This document shows positions 9,533 through 13,246 of a stretch of 13,246 bases of DNA, piece by piece. The notes beneath the pieces are model-generated. The model was not told the origin of the DNA. It was given only the letters and a program-made list of their open reading frames with translations, and ran no database searches. The DNA is from Entrophospora sp. SA101 (lineage: Eukaryota > Glomeromycota > Glomeromycetes > Entrophosporales > Entrophosporaceae): positions 1 through 13,246 of the forward strand of contig CAUDNR010002157.1 of assembly GCA_958430865.1 (NCBI GenBank). The letters run 5' to 3'. The translations under genes and the position numbers were made by a program. Within the stretch, counting starts at the first letter, position 1. Each line of letters opens with the position of its first letter.

Positions 9533-9547
9533 ACACACACACACACA
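9533..9547. repeat. (AC)7 microsatellite
   Basis: Seven AC units plus one base, followed within a few bases by a short AG-repeat (tagagagagc). Confidence 0.9.
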
Positions 9548-9669
9548 TAGAGAGAGCAAATAAAAATTAGTTTTTCTAACTTTCTAATATCTTTCTATCT
9601 ATTTAATCATTAGTTATTAGATTTTTACTACTGAACGATCACTGCTATTTCTATTAATCTTAGGAACAC

Positions 9670-9705
9670 CAGTAATCGCAGTAATCGATTTTAGTTATGA
9701 TTACT
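9670..9705. repeat. Tandem 9-mer with an inverted third copy
   Basis: CAGTAATCG occurs twice head to tail (9670-9687). The core AGTAATC recurs inverted as GATTACT at 9699-9705, so the second copy and the inverted one could form a 7-bp stem with a 12-base loop. Function unknown. Confidence 0.7.
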
Positions 9706-9794
9706 AGTTTCTATTATTATTGTTTAGGCAAATTTGTTCTAATTTTATTTTTTATATTATATTATTTATTATATATTTATATATTTTATAAGGC

Positions 9795-9814
9795 AAAAAA
9801 AAAAAAAAAAAAAC
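9795..9814. repeat. A20 homopolymer
   Basis: Twenty consecutive A on the plus strand. No retroelement or cDNA-like sequence precedes it, so it does not mark a retrocopy that I can recognise. Confidence 0.9.
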
Positions 9815-10043
9815 TCACTGGTAAGAGTAATCCTTTGAATTGTGTGTAACAAACGACGTTATCTACACAGTAATGGTAAAATAAAATTTTTTTAATTCAG
9901 TGGACATTTTATTTGTTTAGTCAATGTTTAAAAAAAAAATTTTTTTAGTTTGAAAATTTTTCTTTAAACATAAATAATATTATATATATATATCCTTGCT
10001 AATTATAATGTAATGTTAATATATATAACTATTTATTTATTTA

Positions 10044-12246
10044 TTAATAATATAGTTGGTAATACCATTCAGAAGAAGGACTTTTTGCTGAATAAAACAA
10101 TTTTAAATTAATGAAAAAATTGAATTAGAATTATTAACTTTGTTTTTATTAATCAAAAAAATTCACAGCAACCAACCTTTACATAATAGTTCACCATTCA
10201 ATCTAGTATTTATTTCAAATAATTTGCCATCTAATTCTCTGATTATCAAATTACATATTATTTTGATTTTGGGTTGATAATATTTTTTTACGTTTCATTG
10301 GTGTGATAAATAGGCTAGATTTACCCTCATCATCTGGAGTTCTCAATCCCGATTCAAGTATATATTTGTTTATATCTAATCAGCTTTTATTTATAATATA
10401 CTGGAGATAATTAAGTAAGTACTAGTGATAATTAAGTATTGGTAAAAATTCAATTTATTTTTATTTTGTTTTTTTTTTTCAAAAAAGTAATTTTTGTACC
10501 TTGAGATCCAGAAAACTCGAAACAATTTTTTAATAAAGATATATTGATAATCGATGTCAGTAATGCTATTCTTTTTATTTCTCAAAATAAATACAGATTT
10601 TTGTACAGAATCGATAATTTGTACAGGAATACATTATGATCTGTCAATTTCATTTAAGAGTTAATAGTTGAAGAATGACATTGAAAAAAAATTTTTTTAA
10701 ATCAGAACAAGAATACTATTAATGATGAAATACTTACTATAAGCTTGTACTCCATACAAATTTAAATGATTTAGCATGGAACTATTACCGCCGTATGTCC
10801 TTACTATTTTGTTAAGCATCACTTTCAACATCTTTGCAATTTTTAATTTATCATCAAAGAAATGTGAGTGACACCTCTGATTAGGCGAACTGCTGATTTC
10901 TCCTATGGCAAATTCTAATTTGATTGGTTCAATACACCAAACTATGTCTATTTTTCGTCCAGTGCTTTGGGTTTCACTATCATCTTTCTTTAAACCGTAA
11001 TCTTCTGCTGATGCAAAAAGACACTTTTCTCTGCTTAAATAATAGGTGTTATCCATTAGTGCAATGAACAACTTTTAAAATAAATTCTAACATAGCATAT
11101 GATTACTTACTAAAATGTTGCCATATCTTGAGTATAATCATGAAATAAACTAGACATCATTGTAGTAAAAAAGGATTCTCTGTAGTGCCTTTCTGATAAA
11201 CTATCTTTCAATAATTCATTATCTCTTTCAATTGAATTTAATCTATTGGAAAAAAAAATAATAATTTAATAATGATACTAAATTTTTTTTAATACAAATA
11301 GATACACTTACAGTAAATATGAATAGTCCCATAAATATTTTTTGGAAGAATCTTCTCTTGTTAATATAAAATATTCATTAACGGCCCTTTTAAAATCGCT
11401 AATCTAATGAATATATGAAACATGTTAACCAGATTATTTTTGAGTTTCTTTTAAAAATAACAGCAAAAATCTTTGTTAGACAGTGTTATATATATACTCT
11501 AATCATATCTGATGCCATAGACTTAATATCATTATTATCAAAATTAAAGGACTTTTTTCGTGATTAAAGATAATGGTTTTTATATGAGATGGTAGTTCTT
11601 TTATAAATTTACCGTTGCTTCCTGGTGTTATATCTAGAATATCATAATACGCTAAACTATTATTGTAGAAATTGTTGGTCAATATTAATACGCATATAAA
11701 TTATACATGACAATATTATTAAAAACGTACTCATTGCAAGGCCGTTCCTTTTTTTCCTTCCACTCTACCAACGCTTTTTCAACATCAAACGAGCCAATCA
11801 TGTATTTAACGGAGCCCACAATCATTTCTTTCATTAATGATTCAAGTACTTCATTGTCAACAACACTAGAAGTGTTAACACATAAATTGTTAAATCGTCA
11901 AATTGCCAAACTACTAAAAATGATATTGAAAGCAGCCTTACATGGGAATATTTTCGGCTTCTATTGATTCGTTCTCTTTTTTGTCTTTTTGATTTTTAAA
12001 TAAACTGTCATTATTATTACTATATGGTATTTGTTGATTAAATATAATGTTGTAAAGTTATATATAGAATGATGAGTTGCTGTAATATCAATCACTATTT
12101 TTTAAAAAAAACAACTATATAGTATAGTGCCGAGCGGCGATAACCACCACCACCATTTTTACAATAAACAACACTTACCCGTGAATATTCTCTTGGTTAT
12201 GATGGTCTTCGCGACTTCTTTTATTATTAATTTTATTACATGGCAT
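10044..12246 (-). pseudogene. Ten-exon gene of uncharacterised fungal family, probably broken
   Basis: Exons (minus strand): 12179-12246, 11942-12004, 11731-11865, 11498-11656, 11312-11403, 11111-11242, 10738-11033, 10500-10640, 10177-10375, 10044-10087. Introns are about 70-175 bases with good GTAAGT-like donors. The product would be about 442 residues, starting MPCNKINNKRSRED and ending EWYYQLYY. Exon 7 carries GRKIDIVW (about residue 242), then FAIGEIS, HSHFFDDKLKIAKMLKVML and LNLYGVQAY. I loosely recall this pattern from a large uncharacterised family in these fungi, but know no function. Lesions: an A6 run at 11558-11563 where A7 is needed (exon 4); TGA at 10582-10584 between YLF and EIKRIA (exon 8); A7 where A6 is needed near 10283-10289 (exon 9). 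After the last shift the frame runs on well (KYYQPKIKIICN, RELDGKLFEINTRLNGEL). The homopolymer changes could be sequencing errors; the TGA is harder to dismiss. Without the exon-9 correction the frame stops at 10251-10253. Confidence 0.65.
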
Positions 12247-12640
12247 TTTTGCAGAAAAAAATAAAGAAAAAAGAAGTTTGTGATTTGATCGATGCGTACA
12301 CATTAATTATTTATCCAATTGGTTTTTTTTTGGTAGGACAGACGCGATTGATTTTTTTTGGAAAAACAATTTATTTTTTGACAGATGACAAAACGTGAGT
12401 GATGTTATTTGGCATGATTGGGCTCTAAAAAGAAACATGTTAATAATCAACTAGAGGTAACTTTTTTTTAATTTGCATTGATATGTCATTTAAATCAAAG
12501 CACGGAGCAGATCTTGCTGGGTAATTATAAGATTCTCATCAAGATGTAAACAATTGGTATTTGGCTTTTCGTAATCAATAATAACATTATTCTTAATATT
12601 ATTATAATTAATTACAAGAAAATGTCAAGGCGATACAAGG
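12247..12640. other. Spacer upstream of the ten-exon gene
   Basis: This A+T-rich stretch should hold the promoter of the minus-strand gene that starts at 12246. I see no clear promoter element. On the plus strand there are short ATG-led frames (for example 12483-12524, MSFKSKHGADLAG, running into a GTAATT donor-like site) that could belong to a divergent spliced gene, but I could not assemble one. Confidence 0.4.
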
Positions 12641-13246
12641 AAGTGAAACATTTCGATACGTGACGTTTGATTATCGGAAATTAGACAAGCGTTGAAGCAC
12701 GTACGCTACCTTGACACTTACAGTCATTCTCTTACATTCCTCGTGTGCACAAGGCTAATCTGACTGAGTCACCCTCAATGATATGATGATGCAACAGAAT
12801 TCCAGGGGAGGGATGTTTGGCCCTGGAATTTACCGAGATTGCATCAATCGTCAAGGATGTTTTCACTAATCTTCCCTCACAGCACCCAGACCAGAGAAGG
12901 CTGCTGCCATGTTAGACAAAAAGTCACCTGCAATCATCCTAGGGTAAGTATGGCTCTGTGACCAAGCTATCACAACTCTGGAGGAATATTAAGAGAATCT
13001 GCAGCTCGTTTCAAGCACGGGAGGTTATGGTGACCCTGAAGTTGTATTTGGGCTCTGATGTTAAGAGGAAAGTTGTAAAATAGTATTTATTTTGTATAAT
13101 CATTTTCATACATTCTCTGTTTATTTAATGAGAGGTATATCATACAAGCACCAGCTATCAGTGATTAATACCCATATGGTAACAGCCAAGCCTGGTCTGA
13201 GAGGAAGATAGGGAAAGTTTTGTCCAAAGCCTTCCAACATGTTTAA
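12641..13246. other. G+C-rich patch with broken open frames, origin unknown
   Basis: By hand count G+C is about 44-45% over 12661-13080 and about 42% over 13141-13246, with a 60-base A+T-rich dip (about 20%) between; the rest of the window is far lower. Plus-strand fragments might form one decayed frame: a piece containing EFTEIASIVKDVFTNLPSQ (about 12826-12885), then EKAAAMLDKKSPAIILG (12894-12944), then KYGSVTKLSQLWRNIKR... ending at TAG 13081-13083. Each join needs a 1-base shift. A GTAAGT donor-like site lies at 12944. A different plus frame is also open for about 60 codons, so open length alone proves little. On the minus strand a 39-codon ORF (13121-13240) starts MLEGFGQNFPYLPLRPG. I recognise none of these. 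A transposon fragment or transferred DNA is possible. Confidence 0.35.
12798..12830. repeat. Perfect 10-bp inverted repeat (hairpin)
   Basis: AATTCCAGGG (12798-12807) is exactly inverted as CCCTGGAATT (12821-12830) around a 13-base G-rich loop. It lies in the G+C-rich patch and could be a mobile-element end, a protein-binding palindrome or an RNA hairpin. No function can be assigned. Confidence 0.8.

Larger units (their letters stand above)
9462..10043. other. A+T-rich spacer, no gene seen
   Basis: No convincing coding frame or spliced gene is visible on either strand. It holds an imperfect inverted repeat at about 9475-9503, an (AC)n tract, a tandem 9-mer, an A20 run and several TA-rich stretches. 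The left end contains the presumed upstream region of the coiled-coil relic; the right end contains the 3' flank of the ten-exon gene. Confidence 0.6.

Noticed and set aside
11034..11110. Frameshift at the exon 6/7 junction of the ten-exon gene
   Set aside because: Using the ATTTAAG acceptor at 11034 instead of the AAAAG at about 11071 gives a normal 77-base intron and restores the frame, so no lesion is needed there.
11707..11967. Plus-strand ORF of 86 codons
   Set aside because: Antisense shadow of exons 2-3 of the ten-exon minus-strand gene.
12483..12680. Divergent spliced gene on the plus strand beginning MSFKSKHGADLAG
   Set aside because: Several donor and acceptor choices give short conflicting frames that end quickly; none produced a recognisable protein.
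1..13246. tRNA, rRNA, CRISPR array, long terminal repeats
   Set aside because: I looked for cloverleaf-like stems, regularly spaced repeats and long direct repeats and saw none. A covariance-model scan was not possible here.

Overview
The window looks like nuclear DNA of a fungus, most likely an arbuscular mycorrhizal fungus (Glomeromycotina, Rhizophagus-like). It is very A+T-rich, genes are cut by many introns of about 70-120 bases with GT...AG ends, and two of the protein families read here (a TKL-type kinase with a characteristic N-terminal linker, and an uncharacterised multi-exon family) match my memory of expanded families in that group. The organism call is inference; no rRNA or other marker is present.

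Layout: (1) 1-1377, plus strand: the 3' part of a cytosolic leucyl-tRNA synthetase gene, destroyed by two in-frame stops and several frameshifts. (2) 1435-7977, minus strand: a complete 31-exon SKI2 gene, the RNA helicase of the Ski complex that feeds mRNA into the cytoplasmic exosome. All 30 introns join in phase to give a conceptual protein of 1259 residues. This is the one clearly functional gene. Its stop lies 57 bases from the end of the synthetase relic, tail to tail. (3) about 8135-8740, plus strand: remains of a TKL-type protein kinase, with stops, frameshifts and a deleted catalytic loop. (4) 8779-9461: two small convergent reading frames whose stops are one base apart. The plus-strand one is an intact 100-residue ORF of unknown function. 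The minus-strand one is a coiled-coil protein that reads well only if two 1-base shifts are allowed and three in-frame TGA codons are treated as sense, which suggests DNA from a UGA=Trp source such as the Mollicutes-related endobacteria of these fungi. (5) 9462-10043: A+T-rich spacer with small repeats. (6) 10044-12246, minus strand: a ten-exon gene of an uncharacterised family, with an in-frame TGA and two homopolymer frameshifts, so probably broken. (7) 12247-13246: spacer, then a patch of about 45% G+C with an inverted repeat and broken open frames of unknown origin.

The genes do not form a pathway. The window is one housekeeping RNA-decay gene embedded in decayed gene copies and possibly foreign DNA. 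The points most worth checking are the TGA-containing coiled-coil relic, the Gly-to-Ser change in motif VI of SKI2, and the G+C-rich patch at the right edge.
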